Assembly (NCBI GenBank): GCA_036011265.1
Contig: DASCNB010000158.1
Span: 1 to 23,850, forward strand
Source of the DNA: CAJXCL01 sp036011265
Lineage (GTDB): Bacteria; Nitrospinota; Nitrospinia; CAJXCL01
DNA length: 23,850 bases
Reading direction: 5' to 3'
This document shows, piece by piece, positions 14,319-22,412 of the stretch (position 1 is its first letter; every line of letters begins with the position of its first letter). The position numbers were made by a program, and so were the translations under genes. Under the pieces are notes generated by a model. That model was not told the origin of the DNA. It did no database searches and saw only the letters and a program-made list of their open reading frames with translations.

Positions 14319-16002
14319 AAGACTTGTTTGCTCATCGGTGGTTTTAATAATAGCTCTCAATCTGCTTGTCTATGCAAATACCTTAAAAGTACCATTTCAG
14401 TTTGATGATGTCAGATTTATCGAGAAGAATAAATATATTTTAGAACCATTAGATATTAATTCCTTGTTTGAAACCTACTTTTTAAGAGGCATCGTTCGTT
14501 GGAGTTACGCTGTGAATCATCTAATTGGTGAATTTAATGTCATTGGCTATCATATGGTCAATTTATCCGTGCATATTATAATATCGGTACTTTTTTTTAT
14601 AGTTCTTCGCAACCTGTATCTTAACAGTAGATGGAATTTGCCACTTTTAGCAGCCCTTTTATTTTCGCTTCATCCTGTTCAAATAGAATCAGTTACTTAT
14701 CTGATGAGCCGTTCTGGATTACTTGCAACATTTTTTTATCTTCTGGCATTTTATTTTTTTATCAATTCTACCCAAAACTTTCCTGGAAATAAGACCAAAA
14801 CAGTTGTTTTTTTAATCACCGCTCTAATTTGTTTTCTCCTGGGCCTTGGTTCCAAATTAACTATTGTTACTTTGCCAATTATGCTGATCATTTATCTGTT
14901 TGTTATTAATATCAATAAAATTAGTGTTTTGTCTGTTGCACGTCAATATAAATGGCTGTTGGTGGGAGTCCTTGCAGCCTTTACTTTGTTTTTGATTCGC
15001 AAGGCTTTTTTTACAAAAAATGGATTGTTTGGGGTTAGCGGCATGGCAATAGAACAATATGGGCGGTGGGGTTATTTTATGACTGAGGTTAAAGCTTTTT
15101 ATTCTTATTATTTAAAATTATTACTTCTTCCAATTAACTTTAATGTCAACCCTGATTTCCCTTTTTCATCTTCATTATGGCATACAATTTGTTTACTAAC
15201 GCTGGCACTGTTTGGATTGTTTTATTTAGTAAAATATTCAAAGAAATTGCCACTATTGATTTTTTCTACCCTGTGGATTTTTGTTACTCTTTCACCAACG
15301 TCTTCCTTTATTCCATTAAACGACCTTGTAGCCGAGCATCGAATATATCTCCCTTCTCTCGGATTTTTTATTGCAATAAGTCTAGCCATAGTACATCCCA
15401 GGCGACTGCCTGAAATGTTAAAAATAGTTTCAGTTTTAACTTTGGTGATACTGTTTTCTATCTTAACTGTCCAGCGAAATAGTGTTTGGAATAGCGCAAT
15501 TTCGCTGTGGGAAGACGCAGTGAAAAAATCGCCTCATCACGTTAGATCTTATCTCAATCTAGGCAGGGCTTATTATTACGAAAAGATGTTTCATAAAGCT
15601 ATTACTGCTTATGAAAAGGCCAATAACATTAATAACTTTTATTTTGAATCACACTATAACCTCGGTACTATTTACTATGAGTTGGAAAACCTCGATAAAG
15701 CAGTAAAGGAATTCTCAACCGCATTGCAATTAGACGAAAACTTGTCAGAAGCTTATATAAATCTTGGCAATATTTATATGGATAAAAAAGAGTATGAAAC
15801 AGCAATTAATATGTTTAAATCGGCTATTCATCGCCAAGCGATTTGTTCGGTCTGTTTCCGTAATATAGCTATTATTTATTATTACCATCTTAAGGACTAC
15901 AAAAAGGCGATGTTTTATTTTAAACAGACATTAAGATTAGATCCTGAACAAAAACAAAAGCAGGAAATCCAATCTATTATTGGCTCTCTTGATACTTCTT
16001 AA
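14305..16002 (+). CDS. Multi-pass GT-C-like (TMTC/DUF1736-type) membrane protein with C-terminal TPRs, paralogue 2
   Basis: A 565-residue protein, the shortest of the three paralogues. The same landmarks occur in order: an N-terminal helix, VPFQFDD (D34/D35), HMVNLSVHIIIS in the second helix, LHPVQIESVTYLMSRSG, then SSFIPLNDLVAEHRIYLP with E344-H345-R346. About four TPRs run from 410 to 555. The linker RNSVWNSAISLWEDAVKKSP between membrane part and TPRs is nearly the same in all three proteins. The ATG lies inside the end of paralogue 1 (14-base overlap), which indicates tandem duplication with co-translation. A GT-C transferase role is inferred from the fold pattern; no substrate can be named. 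A new promoter for pheT follows about 60 bases downstream. Confidence 0.8.
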   Translation: MRKNKRLVCSSVVLIIALNLLVYANTLKVPFQFDDVRFIEKNKYILEPLDINSLFETYFLRGIVRWSYAVNHLIGEFNVIGYHMVNLSVHIIISVLFFIVLRNLYLNSRWNLPLLAALLFSLHPVQIESVTYLMSRSGLLATFFYLLAFYFFINSTQNFPGNKTKTVVFLITALICFLLGLGSKLTIVTLPIMLIIYLFVININKISVLSVARQYKWLLVGVLAAFTLFLIRKAFFTKNGLFGVSGMAIEQYGRWGYFMTEVKAFYSYYLKLLLLPINFNVNPDFPFSSSLWHTICLLTLALFGLFYLVKYSKKLPLLIFSTLWIFVTLSPTSSFIPLNDLVAEHRIYLPSLGFFIAISLAIVHPRRLPEMLKIVSVLTLVILFSILTVQRNSVWNSAISLWEDAVKKSPHHVRSYLNLGRAYYYEKMFHKAITAYEKANNINNFYFESHYNLGTIYYELENLDKAVKEFSTALQLDENLSEAYINLGNIYMDKKEYETAINMFKSAIHRQAICSVCFRNIAIIYYYHLKDYKKAMFYFKQTLRLDPEQKQKQEIQSIIGSLDTS

Positions 16003-16065
16003 CAGTTAGATAAAATCTGTTTACTTAAAATCAATTTTGGTTCCACTATCAAAATAAAAGCCGGT

Positions 16066-16094
16066 TTGACATTATTACATGCGATGATTACAAT
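16066..16094 (+). promoter_or_regulatory. Strong sigma70-type promoter of pheT (leaderless or nearly so)
   Basis: A perfect TTGACA (16066-16071), a 17-base spacer and TACAAT (16089-16094, five of six consensus bases). The ATG begins eight bases after the -10 box, so the predicted transcript start is zero to two bases ahead of it, and no ribosome-binding site can fit. Confidence 0.65.
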
Positions 16095-16102
16095 ATTGGG
16101 CT

Positions 16103-18208
16103 ATGAATATTAATTGTTCCTGGCTGAAAGAATATATTGATTTTGATCTATCTTCTGAAGAACTCTCCAATAAATTAACTCTCGCAGGATTGGAAGTTGA
16201 AAACCTGATAGTAAAAGGTAAGTCCGATGCTTTGCTGGAGATTAATATAACTCCGAATCGGCCTGATTGCCTCAGTTTCATTGGAATAGCACGGGAAGTA
16301 TCCGCCCTTACCGGGTCTCCGGTAAAGTACCCGGACAGCATGGTACAAGAAGAAGGCAAGAATATCGAAATGGTAACGGCAGTTGCCATCCATGATGAAT
16401 ATTTGTGTCCGCGCTACTCAGCCAGGGTCATCCAGGGAGTAAAAGTAGGCCCTTCTCCGCAATGGCTGGTGGATAAATTGAATTCAATCAATATCAGATC
16501 CATTAATAACATTGTTGATATCACAAATTTTGTTTTGCATGAAGTAGGGCACCCGCTTCACGCGTTTGATTACGATCTGTTAAAAGAAAATAGGATTGTG
16601 GTGCGGCGCGGTAATAAAGGAGAGAAGTTTGTAACCCTTGATAATACAACCTGTGATATAAAGGACTCTATGCTTGTCATTGCCGATGCGGAGAGGCCAA
16701 TAGCCCTGGCAGGAATAATAGGTGGTAAAAATACAGAGGTATCGGAGAAAACAACTAATATTCTTCTGGAAAGCGCTTTTTTCGAAGCGACGCAAATCCG
16801 CCGTACCTCAAAAAAACTTGGTTTACAGACGGAATCTTCCTTTCGTTTTGAACGGGGAACAGATCCCGAAAATGTCTTAAAAGCATCAAACCGTGCCGCA
16901 GGATTAATCTTAAGCGTGGCGGGTGGAAAAGTCGCAAAAGGGATTATTGATATTTATCCAACATTGATATCATCTCCGGAAATAATTTTGAGGCTGGACA
17001 GCGTAAATAAAATTTTAGGAACAAGATTTTCCGGGAATGAAGTGAAAGGTTATGTGGAAAAACTTGGCTTTTCTGTTTTAAAAGATCAAAAGGGACACTT
17101 TAAAATTAAAGTGCCTTCCTGGCGGCGTGATATTACAAGAGAAATTGATTTGATTGAAGAGATTACCCGGGTTCATGGTTATGATAATATTGAAGCTAAA
17201 AGTCCTGAATGCAGGATCAACAAAGTGAACCTGAATAAATATTACGCCTTCGAAAAAGAAGCAAAAAACTATTTTAAAGGAAAAGGGTTTTGCGAGGCAA
17301 TTAACTACGCATTTATCAGCGATGAAATGCAGAGGCTTTTTCAAAACAATAACCGGAATTTCGAGTCAAATAATGTATTCCTGAAAAACCCTCTAAACAA
17401 TGAATGGCGAGTCATGAGGAAAAGCCTGTTGCCAGGATTACTTATCTCTATTCAGAAAAACATTAGCAGGGGCATCGAGGATGTCCAACTGTTTGAATTG
17501 GGTAGACGATACGATCCTGAAACGGGCATAAATGTCTCTTCTAATAATAAGACCGCGAACAAGAATAAAAGTAGCTTATCAAAAGAAGTTAATTATCTAT
17601 CAGGAATAGTTACCTCAAAAGTAGAAAGAGAACTATGGAAAGAAGAAATATCGAGAGAGATATATTACTTGAAGGGGCTTATCGAGATGTTTCTGGAAGG
17701 CATGCATTTAAAAAAATTTAATTTTAAAAAAACTCCTTTGCCTGCTTTTAATAGTCTAATGGAATTATATAGCGGCGAAAATAAAATTGGATTTATTGGA
17801 GAGTTACGCCGCGGTGTAAATGATAAATTTAATATCAAAGACAAGTTATTTGTATTTGAAATTAATCTTGATATGCTGTATAAAATTCGGGAAAAAATTA
17901 CATCATTTAGGTCTATTTCTAAATACCCGAACATATTAAGAGATATTGCTATTCTTGTGGACCGTAAAGTAGAATCCAAAGTAATTGAAGATTTTGTTAT
18001 GAAGCAAGGGACGTTCCTATTAAAAAAATTGACTCTTTTTGACTGCTATGAAGGAAAGTCCATTCCACCAGGTAAAAAAAGTCTTGCATATTCTCTGGTA
18101 TTTGCGGATGACGAGAGGACTTTGCAAGACGAGGAAGTTGATACGATACATGAGAATATAATTAATGGATTGGCTGACAAATTTAAAGCGTATTTAAGGC
18201 CACAATGA
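16103..18208 (+). CDS. pheT: Phenylalanyl-tRNA synthetase beta subunit, compact form without the tRNA-binding OB domain
   Basis: 701 residues against about 790-800 in most bacteria. The N-terminal B1 start (SWLKEYIDF...LTLAGLEVE) runs directly at about residue 45 into EINITPNRPDCLSFIGIAREV. The EMAP/OB tRNA-binding insert of about 110 residues that normally lies between them is missing. The rest is complete: B3/B4 editing region (SINNIVDITNFVLHEVGHPLHAFDYD), B5 (about 290-365), the synthetase-like core and the C-terminal FDX-ACB domain (SKYPNILRDIAILVD to the end). PheS, the catalytic partner usually encoded immediately upstream, is absent here and must lie elsewhere. The TGA overlaps the ATG of the coiled-coil gene. 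Archaeal PheT also lacks the insert, so activity is plausible. Confidence 0.95.
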   Translation: MNINCSWLKEYIDFDLSSEELSNKLTLAGLEVENLIVKGKSDALLEINITPNRPDCLSFIGIAREVSALTGSPVKYPDSMVQEEGKNIEMVTAVAIHDEYLCPRYSARVIQGVKVGPSPQWLVDKLNSINIRSINNIVDITNFVLHEVGHPLHAFDYDLLKENRIVVRRGNKGEKFVTLDNTTCDIKDSMLVIADAERPIALAGIIGGKNTEVSEKTTNILLESAFFEATQIRRTSKKLGLQTESSFRFERGTDPENVLKASNRAAGLILSVAGGKVAKGIIDIYPTLISSPEIILRLDSVNKILGTRFSGNEVKGYVEKLGFSVLKDQKGHFKIKVPSWRRDITREIDLIEEITRVHGYDNIEAKSPECRINKVNLNKYYAFEKEAKNYFKGKGFCEAINYAFISDEMQRLFQNNNRNFESNNVFLKNPLNNEWRVMRKSLLPGLLISIQKNISRGIEDVQLFELGRRYDPETGINVSSNNKTANKNKSSLSKEVNYLSGIVTSKVERELWKEEISREIYYLKGLIEMFLEGMHLKKFNFKKTPLPAFNSLMELYSGENKIGFIGELRRGVNDKFNIKDKLFVFEINLDMLYKIREKITSFRSISKYPNILRDIAILVDRKVESKVIEDFVMKQGTFLLKKLTLFDCYEGKSIPPGKKSLAYSLVFADDERTLQDEEVDTIHENIINGLADKFKAYLRPQ

Positions 18209-18492
18209 AAATCGGAACTATTGATAAATTTCAAAAAATAGAAAAAGAATTAAAAAAAATGATTTCTCAGCTGAATTCGGTTAAGGATGAAAATAAAACA
18301 TTAAAAAAGCGCGTAAATGAACTGGAAAAATTTAAGGCCTCGGGGTCTAAAAAAATTATAAAAGGTCAAAAAGTTTCTTCAGACTATGAAAATCTTAAAA
18401 ACAATTTCAATAAACTTACACGTGAAAAAGAACTTCTTCGTAAAAAAGTCGATCAGATGCTAAAGAAGTTGGAAGCTGTTCAGATTTTTTAA
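18205..18492 (+). CDS. Small coiled-coil protein, ZapB-like by position
   Basis: 95 residues, almost wholly charged heptads (about 8-50 and 58-93), rich in Lys and Glu, with no membrane segment or enzyme motif. Its ATG overlaps the pheT TGA by four bases. Short coiled-coil genes between pheT and zapA are commonly annotated as ZapB-like division proteins in Desulfobacterota; the assignment here rests on context and coiled-coil character, not on a diagnostic motif. The final codons read ATT TTT TAA, a six-T run from which the -1 frame stays open for about 70 codons (see the next entry). A middle segment near 48-58 (ASGSKKIIKGQ) breaks the coil. Confidence 0.7.
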   Translation: MKIGTIDKFQKIEKELKKMISQLNSVKDENKTLKKRVNELEKFKASGSKKIIKGQKVSSDYENLKNNFNKLTREKELLRKKVDQMLKKLEAVQIF

Positions 18493-18704
18493 GCTATTGT
18501 GAATGTAGATTTTTACAGAGTTGCCAGGGGGTTCAGCTACAATTCGGCAGGAAAGCCGAATTGGACGGATTCCAAAGAAAGGCCGTCCAAAGGGTTGAAG
18601 TCAAGGATGGTCAAAATCAAATTAACATCGAAAGATTTTTAGGTTATAAAAACCTTGTTAAAAGAAATGTCCAATATATGCCTAAGGCAGATAGCGATAG
18701 ATAA
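18492..18704 (+). other. Unexplained structured interval upstream of zapA: candidate RNA or -1 frame extension
   Basis: No ordinary gene fits here. Two perfect hairpins lie side by side: AATTCGGC/GCCGAATT (18541-18562, loop of six) and TTGGACGG/CCGTCCAA (18561-18568 with 18583-18590). Weaker ones are at 18641-18655 and 18679-18689. GCTAT at 18493-18497 can pair with ATAGC at 18691-18695 and close the whole interval. The place beside zapA is where 6S RNA often lies, but the fold seen is not the single long bubble-bearing rod of 6S. Alternatively, the frame starting at 18492 is open to a TAA at 18702-18704 and is reached by a -1 shift at the T6 run ending the previous gene; a GTG-started frame at 18499 would give 47 residues. 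None of these is proven. Confidence 0.35.
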
Positions 18705-18718
18705 TATTTCTTTTTAAA

Positions 18719-19027
18719 ATGGATAAAATGGACAAAGAAAAAAGAAATATAACAGAAGTCGAAATATACAAGGAGTCATATAAAATTGTAAATGATGCTT
18801 CGCCAAAATACACTCAATCTCTTGCAAAATATGTAGATGAAAAGATGAAAGACATCTCACAAGCCACCTCAACTGTTTCATCTTTAAAAGTAGCTGTCCT
18901 TGCCGCTTTAAATATTGCTGATGAGCTGTTTAAAGTGAAACGGGAATTAAAGACCGAGAGAGAAGTAATCGAAAAAGAAACAGACAGCCTGTATCGATTA
19001 ATTCAAGGAAATAAAAATTTTGATTAA
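18719..19027 (+). CDS. zapA: Cell division protein ZapA
   Basis: This 102-residue cytosolic protein cross-links FtsZ filaments at the division ring. The N-terminal ZapA domain shows VEIYKESYKI, then YVDEKMKDIS and the hallmark helix TVSSLKVAVLAALNIADELF (about 58-77), followed by a C-terminal coiled coil. The start is at 18719; an in-frame Met three codons later is possible. No good Shine-Dalgarno is present. A GATAAT box at 18700-18705 might supply its own promoter but no -35 partner is clear. Together with the coiled-coil gene it forms the division-gene pair downstream of pheT. Confidence 0.93.
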   Translation: MDKMDKEKRNITEVEIYKESYKIVNDASPKYTQSLAKYVDEKMKDISQATSTVSSLKVAVLAALNIADELFKVKRELKTEREVIEKETDSLYRLIQGNKNFD

Positions 19028-19106
19028 AGCGCAGAATAATGCCCCTTAATTCTTCCTTGAGGTTGGGGACTAATTTTCAAAAAACAAGGTTTTACACATT
19101 TTATCA

Positions 19107-19877
19107 GTGAATTATTCCCCAGAGGTTCTTAACTTTTTTTTAGATATTATCTTTCCGCCGAAATGTTTTAAATGTGGGTTTTCTTTGATCGGATTGGATA
19201 GCAGCTCGATTTGTCCCTCCTGTTTTAAAAAGGTTAGCCTTATTAATCCTCCCTTTTGTGATACTTGTGGTAAACCATTTTATTTTGAGTACGATCTCCC
19301 ATTGGAGGGTGGCTATCGATGTGGTAACTGCCGAACTGAAAAGCATTATTTTGATAAGGCAAGGTCTTTAGGAAAATATGATGGGGTCTTTAAACAGGCA
19401 TTGATATGTTACAAGTATAAAGGAAGAAAGGAGTTGCTGAAAGATTTTATAAAAATATGTCTTCAACCTCAAAATAATTATTCTTTTATTCCCATGAAGA
19501 AGGGCGTCGATAAAACCGGTGGTATAGATTTGATTCTTTATGTTCCGTTATATAAAAATAAATTACGAACCAGGGGATTTGATCAGGCATTTCTCATAGC
19601 TAAAGAGATATCGAAATTATCGAATATCCCTCTGAAAGCTGATTTTCTGTTTAAGAAAAAAGAGACGCCTCCCCAGGCAGCATTAAAAAAGCAAATCAGA
19701 ATAAAAAACTTAAAGGGCGCTTTTGATGTCAGAAACAGCAGTTTTTTAGAAGGGAAAAATGTCCTGCTGGTGGATGATGTTATTACTACAGGAGTAACAG
19801 TAAATGAATGCTCAAAAGTGTTAAAACAACATGGTACAAAGAGAATAGAAGTATTTACTTTGGCAAGAGCTCTCTAA
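19107..19877 (+). CDS. comF: ComF-family phosphoribosyltransferase-like protein
   Basis: 256 residues starting at GTG. The N-terminal part has four CxxC pairs (C20/C23, C36/C39, C51/C54, C72/C75), a double zinc ribbon. The C-terminal phosphoribosyltransferase domain has VPLYKNKLRTRGFDQA near 150 and the PRPP-binding loop NVLLVDDVITTGVTVNEC near 220. ComF proteins are linked to DNA uptake and processing of incoming DNA in competent bacteria, though the reaction is uncertain and most genomes carry one. It is followed by the nucleotide pyrophosphatase gene after two bases. No clear ribosome site precedes the GTG. Confidence 0.92.
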   Translation: MNYSPEVLNFFLDIIFPPKCFKCGFSLIGLDSSSICPSCFKKVSLINPPFCDTCGKPFYFEYDLPLEGGYRCGNCRTEKHYFDKARSLGKYDGVFKQALICYKYKGRKELLKDFIKICLQPQNNYSFIPMKKGVDKTGGIDLILYVPLYKNKLRTRGFDQAFLIAKEISKLSNIPLKADFLFKKKETPPQAALKKQIRIKNLKGAFDVRNSSFLEGKNVLLVDDVITTGVTVNECSKVLKQHGTKRIEVFTLARAL

Positions 19878-19879
19878 TT

Positions 19880-20485
19880 ATGGAAATAGTCGTTGCGACT
19901 AAAAATGAAGGGAAATTAAAAGAATATAAACATCTGCTTAAATATCTGAATATTCGTGTGTACTCGCTTAATGACATCGATTTTAATAAGGAAATCCCCG
20001 AAGCAGGAACAACTTACTCTGAGAATGCATTAAATAAGGCTAAAAAGGTTTCAGTATTTTCAAATAGGGTTATAGTGTCGGATGATTCAGGTATTGAAAT
20101 ACTGGCTTACAATAATGGACCGGGAGTACATTCAGCCCGCTTCTTTCCGGAGCTCACTTATGAGCAGAAAAACAAGAAAATTATAGCAGACTTGGAAGGA
20201 AAATCAGGCAGCCAGAGAACCGTGAAATACAAATGCGCTATTGCTATCTATATCCCAGAAGGCAGGTCTTTTATATGTAAAGGAGAATGTGAGGGAGTTA
20301 TTTCCACCAAACCAAAAGGGGACAGAGGTTTTGGATACGATCCGATTTTCTTTTTGCCTAAATACGGGAAAACCTTTGCCGAATTGCCTGCGGAAATTAA
20401 AAATCAGATCAGTCATAGAGCAAAAGCGTTTAAAAAAGCAAAAAAAATATTAATTGAGTTAAAGAATGCTGATAGTACTAAATGA
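19880..20485 (+). CDS. rdgB: XTP/dITP pyrophosphatase (RdgB/HAM1)
   Basis: This 201-residue protein removes deaminated purine triphosphates (ITP, XTP, dITP) from the nucleotide pool. It has the family motifs ATKNEGKLKEY at the N-terminus, SDDSGIEI near 67-74 (metal-binding Asp), GPGVHSARF near 80-88 and GFGYDPIFF near 152-160, plus the C-terminal SHRAKAF. I place the start at the ATG two bases after the comF stop, because the conserved fold begins there (MEIVVATKN); an upstream in-frame start inside comF would add residues with no family match. It ends only five bases from the stop of the convergent GT-C/TPR paralogue, leaving no room for a separate terminator. Confidence 0.95.
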   Translation: MEIVVATKNEGKLKEYKHLLKYLNIRVYSLNDIDFNKEIPEAGTTYSENALNKAKKVSVFSNRVIVSDDSGIEILAYNNGPGVHSARFFPELTYEQKNKKIIADLEGKSGSQRTVKYKCAIAIYIPEGRSFICKGECEGVISTKPKGDRGFGYDPIFFLPKYGKTFAELPAEIKNQISHRAKAFKKAKKILIELKNADSTK

Positions 20486-20490
20486 AATTA

Positions 20491-22344
20491 TTAGTTAGCT
20501 TTCTTGATATCTTTCAAATATTGGCGAGCTCGGGCGAGGTTCTCTTTGGCCAGGACATGATCAGGGTCAATTTCTAAAACATTTTGAAACTGTTTAATCG
20601 CTTCACCAAGTTTACCCATTTTCCCATATACCTCGCCCACATTATGAATCGCATCCAGGTAGCTTTTTTTCTGTATTCTGCTGTAGGTCTGGTCCGCTAT
20701 ATTAAAAACATTAATGGCCTTATCATATTGTCCGGTTTTGCTGTAGGTGTTTCCAAGTCCAAACATGGCTTTATAACTGTCTTTGTCATATTGAATAGCG
20801 AGCAGGAATTCGGTTGCAGCATTTTTATAATCTAGGAGATCTGAATAAACTATGCCAAGGTTGTAATGAGACTCAGCATGATCTGGGGAAAGTTCAATCG
20901 CTTTTTTAAACTCATCAACTGCCAGTTTATTCAAGCCCTTTTTAGTATATTCTGATCCCAAGTTTATGTGCGGTTTAACGTGATTTGGTGTCTTAAGCGC
21001 GCAATCTTTCCATAAAGTAAGACCATCTTTCCAAACTAAATTTCTCTGAATATTTAATAATGAAAAGAGCGGTAAAACAAGCATTACCGCTAAACTTTTA
21101 AAGAGCTTTAATTTAACCTGATTTTTTAGAGATAATATAAAAATTGAGAAAACCGATCCAAAAAAGATGGAAGCTCCGACAGCAGGGAGATACGCTCGAT
21201 GTTCGGCAATAGGGTCATTTAAGGGAATAAAACTTGACGACGGCAATAATGTAATAAAAAACCAGAAAACCGCAAAAGAAATTAGTTTATTCTGGGGAAA
21301 TTGCCGCTTACCCCAGCTTATTTTAACAGCAAAAACGATAAGAGATAATATAATTAGAAGGGAGATAAAGACGGGGAATTCAAGTAGCGAAGTAGGGATG
21401 GACATCATGGGATAAATGTTTAAGTTAATTGGAAAGATAAAGAGTTTTAAATAATAAAAAATAACAACTTTCAGCTCTGTCAGAAAATAGTAATATCTTC
21501 CGTGTAATTCTAGACCCGCATCAGCGTATGCAGTAAAAATGGCATGGCGTATCATTTTTCTGTATCCAAGATAAAAAATTACCGGAAAAGCAATCCCTAT
21601 AAAATATTTTTTGAACTTAATTATGAATTTGAGCAAATTTTCTTCACGGTTTACGAAATAATAAAGATACAAAAATATTATAGCCGGCAGAGTTGCGATG
21701 ATTTCCTTTATCCCAAGGCCAATAATAAAGACAATCAAAGAAAAGGTATAATAAAAAAAAGCTGTTGAAGTTCTTCTTTTCTCCTGGCTATATATTGAAG
21801 ACGTCCCATAAATAAATAAATATAGCGACAGAAGATAAAAGAAAGTACACATGCCGGATGAACGGCTTGATATAAAAGTAATGGTTTCCGTATTTAAAGG
21901 ATGGACAGCAAAGATTAAGCTTGAGAAAAATGGAATGAATATAAGATAAAAATTTTTACAGAGAGGGTCTTCCTGTTTATTAAAAGAAAGGTTATTGGTC
22001 AATATATTTTTTAATATCAGATAGATTAGAAAAGTATTCAGAATATGCAATATAATATTTATTATATGGTAACTTACAACACTTCCTCCTCCCCAGTGAT
22101 AGTTCAACGAGAAGGAGTAAAGCAGGAATAGTCTGTTAATAAAAATGTCTCCACCTGAACCAACTGTTTTTTTCCAAAAATCGGATAGGCTGCCTTCTAT
22201 TAAATCGCTCTTAGTAGCTACTCCAATGTCGTCATAATGGAAAGGATGATATACAGTATTGGAATACACTATTAAAACAAGGATTAATGTTATAATTATT
22301 CTTATTGAGTAACTATTTTTAAAAGTTATTTTAGTATTGCTCAT
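20491..22344 (-). CDS. Multi-pass GT-C-like (TMTC/DUF1736-type) membrane protein with C-terminal TPRs, paralogue 3
   Basis: A 617-residue protein on the minus strand. After the first helix comes HPFHYDD (D38/D39), then HIINIILHILNTFLI, VHPLNTETITFISSRSS and SSFIPLNDPIAEHRAYLP, all in the same order as in the two tandem paralogues. About five TPRs run from roughly 455 to 610 (INLGSEYTKKGLNKLAVDEF is the first). The membrane part contains about ten hydrophobic stretches. Its predicted role is a membrane transferase using a lipid-linked sugar, as inferred for the relatives; acceptor unknown. It sits alone between rdgB and hflX, convergent with the first and divergent from the second, as expected of a gene copied into a new site. 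No promoter is convincing in the 68 bases shared with hflX. Confidence 0.8.
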   Translation of the reverse strand: MSNTKITFKNSYSIRIIITLILVLIVYSNTVYHPFHYDDIGVATKSDLIEGSLSDFWKKTVGSGGDIFINRLFLLYSFSLNYHWGGGSVVSYHIINIILHILNTFLIYLILKNILTNNLSFNKQEDPLCKNFYLIFIPFFSSLIFAVHPLNTETITFISSRSSGMCTFFYLLSLYLFIYGTSSIYSQEKRRTSTAFFYYTFSLIVFIIGLGIKEIIATLPAIIFLYLYYFVNREENLLKFIIKFKKYFIGIAFPVIFYLGYRKMIRHAIFTAYADAGLELHGRYYYFLTELKVVIFYYLKLFIFPINLNIYPMMSIPTSLLEFPVFISLLIILSLIVFAVKISWGKRQFPQNKLISFAVFWFFITLLPSSSFIPLNDPIAEHRAYLPAVGASIFFGSVFSIFILSLKNQVKLKLFKSLAVMLVLPLFSLLNIQRNLVWKDGLTLWKDCALKTPNHVKPHINLGSEYTKKGLNKLAVDEFKKAIELSPDHAESHYNLGIVYSDLLDYKNAATEFLLAIQYDKDSYKAMFGLGNTYSKTGQYDKAINVFNIADQTYSRIQKKSYLDAIHNVGEVYGKMGKLGEAIKQFQNVLEIDPDHVLAKENLARARQYLKDIKKAN

Positions 22345-22412
22345 AATTCGGGATTAGAGAGGGTGTAAATTTATTCGCAGGCAATTGCTCCGCAATAAGT
22401 ATTTTTCACTAT

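Noticed and set aside
19042..19068. CCCC/GGGG inverted pair between zapA and comF, considered as a terminator or 6S RNA
   Set aside because: Only four base pairs close a 19-base loop, there is no T-tract, and the 79-base gap is too small for 6S RNA.
22383..22395. Small perfect stem ATTGC-TCC-GCAAT upstream of hflX
   Set aside because: A five-base stem with a three-base loop is too small to call a regulator or operator without comparative evidence.
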